Source: JAEUIT01 sp034439815
GTDB lineage: Bacteria; Planctomycetota; Phycisphaerae; Phycisphaerales; SM1A02
NCBI GenBank assembly: GCA_034439815.1
Contig: JAWXBD010000096.1
Span: 1 to 31,586, forward strand
Direction of reading: 5' to 3'
DNA: 31,586 nt
A program made the translations under genes and the position numbers. Shown in pieces: positions 30,313 to 31,586 of the stretch. Position 1 is the first letter of the stretch; each line of letters opens with the position of its first letter. The notes under the pieces were generated by a model, which searched no databases, was not told the origin of the DNA, and saw only the letters and a program-made list of their open reading frames with translations.

Positions 30313-31494
30313 TCACCGCACATGAGACGCGCGAATCGCTGCGAGATCTTCCAGCAAATTGACCCCCCGCGCGATCGACAGCTCAAGATCGGAGCAGACG
30401 TTCTCAGGGTGCAGCACATCGCCTGCTCCTGCTTTCCGCAGCTGCTCGTATCCCTCGCCGTTGATGCCGCTGATCAGGAGATGCTGACCGCGCTCGCGCA
30501 GCCGCGCGAGCGCCGCACGCAGCTCGCCCGCCGCGTTGTCCGGAATGAGCGGCATTTCGGCAAGATCAAAGATGATCACCTTCGTCGTACTCGGAAGCTG
30601 CTCCACCCAGCGCACGAGGTTCGGCATCCGATGCACCGCCCCGGCCCTTCCGTTCTCGCGCTTCACGTGAAACACAGCGAGCGCTTCCGGCAGGCCGAGT
30701 CCGGAGGTCGAGAGCACGAGGTCGGACGATTCGATCTCTGCGATCGGCTGCCGCACATCCGCGTAAATGAGCCAGAGCAGAAAGAACACCGGCGGAAACA
30801 TCGAGCCTTGCGGCACCCAATGGAACGCCACGGCACCCAGCCCCGCGCCCACCGCAAATGAGCCGAGGATCGAACCGAGCAGCACGAGCCGCCGAGCAGT
30901 CGGATGGACGCGGGCACTGCGCAGCACGGCGCGCGCCGAACCAGGCGGGACATTCCGGCGGCTGTCGAACAGCCATTCGGCGAACTGCACCGACTCAAGT
31001 CCGAGGTCAGTCAACACACCGGTCACGTGCGTCGTCCGGACCACGCCGCTCGAAATCCGCGTGATGGTCGCGTTCTGCAAGCCCATTGCCGCCGACGCAA
31101 TCCCCGTCAGCAGGAGCACTCGACCGCTCGCCGCGTCCATCGGCACGGACGCGGCGGTTTCGATGCCGATCGCGAGCGCCGCGAGCAGCGCCGCCTCGAT
31201 CGCGATCGGCAGCACATAGATGGACTCCCACGCTCGCCGGTGGCCTACCTCCGTGCTGATGCCGGAGATCACCGCCCCACAAAAGAAGGTGACGAGCAGG
31301 TAGACGAGGAAGAGCGCCACGCCCCATCGCCGCTCCGCGAAGCTGACGCCCAGGTCCGCCGTCGTTCCGCTCACATGCGACGTGACGTGGCCGCAGGCGA
31401 GAAGCGTGAGGACATTCGTGTACCCCGCGACCCACGCCAGTGTGATGGCAAGCCGGGCCTGCTGGCTGAATGAATGAGCGGGAGCGAGGAGCAT
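30313..31494 (-). CDS. DUF1275 (YoaK-like) membrane protein fused to a STAS domain
   Basis: Residues 1-250 match DUF1275: WVAGYTNVLTLLACGHVTSHVSGTTADLG, then ASAAMGLQNATITRISSGVVRTTHVTGVLTDLG, with six or so membrane helices. Residues ~265-390 look like a STAS domain: KVIIFDLAEMPLIPDNAAGEL, ARLRERGQHLLISGINGEGYEQLRKAG, ending in ELSIARGVNLLEDL, as at the C-terminus of SulP transporters and in anti-sigma antagonists. The serine expected at the phosphorylation position (Asp-Ser) is Asn320, so control by phosphorylation is doubtful. DUF1275 proteins are usually ~220-250 residues without this addition. The role is unknown; by analogy with SulP the STAS part may gate or localise the membrane part. 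Confidence 0.87.
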   Translation of the reverse strand: MLLAPAHSFSQQARLAITLAWVAGYTNVLTLLACGHVTSHVSGTTADLGVSFAERRWGVALFLVYLLVTFFCGAVISGISTEVGHRRAWESIYVLPIAIEAALLAALAIGIETAASVPMDAASGRVLLLTGIASAAMGLQNATITRISSGVVRTTHVTGVLTDLGLESVQFAEWLFDSRRNVPPGSARAVLRSARVHPTARRLVLLGSILGSFAVGAGLGAVAFHWVPQGSMFPPVFFLLWLIYADVRQPIAEIESSDLVLSTSGLGLPEALAVFHVKRENGRAGAVHRMPNLVRWVEQLPSTTKVIIFDLAEMPLIPDNAAGELRAALARLRERGQHLLISGINGEGYEQLRKAGAGDVLHPENVCSDLELSIARGVNLLEDLAAIRASHVR

Positions 31495-31495
31495 T

Positions 31496-31548
31496 TGACA
31501 GCGCCGGCAGCTCCGTTTGTACCATTATCCACGGGCACCGCCTACAGT
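31496..31548 (+). promoter_or_regulatory. Promoter region of the gene starting at 31557
   Basis: TTGACA (31496-31501), a full -35 consensus, is followed after 18 bases by TACCAT (31520-31525). A second -10-like box, TACAGT (31543-31548), lies eight bases before the ATG, the start-proximal arrangement seen at other genes. On the - strand the same stretch has GATAAT (31529-31524), a possible -10 for the DUF1275-STAS gene. Confidence 0.4.
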
Positions 31549-31556
31549 CGCCCCTC

Positions 31557-31586
31557 ATGTCACGCACGACCAACGCCCAGCCGGGC
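31557..31586 (+). CDS. Start of a truncated gene at the window edge
   Basis: ATG 31557 opens a frame (MSRTTNAQPG) that continues out of the window. Only ten codons are present, so the product cannot be named. The upstream promoter-like boxes at the usual distance are the main reason to call it. Confidence 0.4.
   Translation, partial: MSRTTNAQPG

Overview
This is a GC-rich, gene-dense bacterial chromosome segment with about 30 protein genes and two tRNA genes. No phage, transposase, CRISPR or other mobile element was seen. I infer a planctomycete, most likely of the Phycisphaerae type. The reasons are the protein families present (DUF255/thioredoxin, DUF418, HutD, a PEP-CTERM-like surface protein), the scarcity of Shine-Dalgarno sequences, and -10-like boxes lying only 6 to 10 bases before several start codons. 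This placement comes from recognition, not from a search.

Layout. (1) 2-4051, + strand: the 3' part of smc, a small membrane-anchored protein, an FAD-dependent oxidoreductase and an aldo/keto reductase. (2) 4284-7088, - strand: a thioredoxin-domain DUF255 protein followed by a short asparaginase-like protein. (3) 7259-10423, + strand: a membrane protein, lysA, an AHSA1/SRPBCC protein, and a possible 54-residue microprotein. (4) 10355-11526, - strand: the phosphatidylglycerol pair pgsA-pgpA. (5) 11761-19803, + strand: nuoJ, nuoK, nuoL, nuoM and nuoN, all translationally coupled, with a metallo-beta-lactamase-fold gene overlapping the end. These are the membrane-arm genes of respiratory complex I without nuoA-nuoI immediately upstream. 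(6) 19884-19957: tRNA-Arg(ACG). (7) 20157-22987, + strand: four overlapping genes encoding a methyltransferase, a YbaN-like membrane protein, a LOG-family protein, and a membrane protein with a thioredoxin-like domain lacking CxxC. (8) 22956-24923, - strand: HutD and DUF418 proteins. (9) 25052-25550, + strand: a PEP-CTERM-like exported protein split by an apparent frameshift. (10) 25589-28535, - strand: a tandem universal stress protein, tRNA-Val(GAC) with its own promoter and terminator, and gltX. (11) 28629-30280, + strand: a YfcE-type phosphoesterase and a CorA metal transporter. (12) 30313-31494, - strand: a DUF1275-STAS fusion. A divergent gene starts at 31557 and runs out of the window.

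Most of the window is housekeeping: chromosome organisation, lysine and phospholipid synthesis, respiration, translation. No clearly new multi-gene system was found. The points most worth a second look are the recurring TANNNT boxes suggesting leaderless transcripts, the complex I membrane-arm-only operon with an enlarged NuoJ loop and His-rich NuoL/NuoM loops, the frameshifted PEP-CTERM-like gene, the DUF1275-STAS fusion, the CxxC-less thioredoxin-like protein, and several short in-frame tandem repeats.
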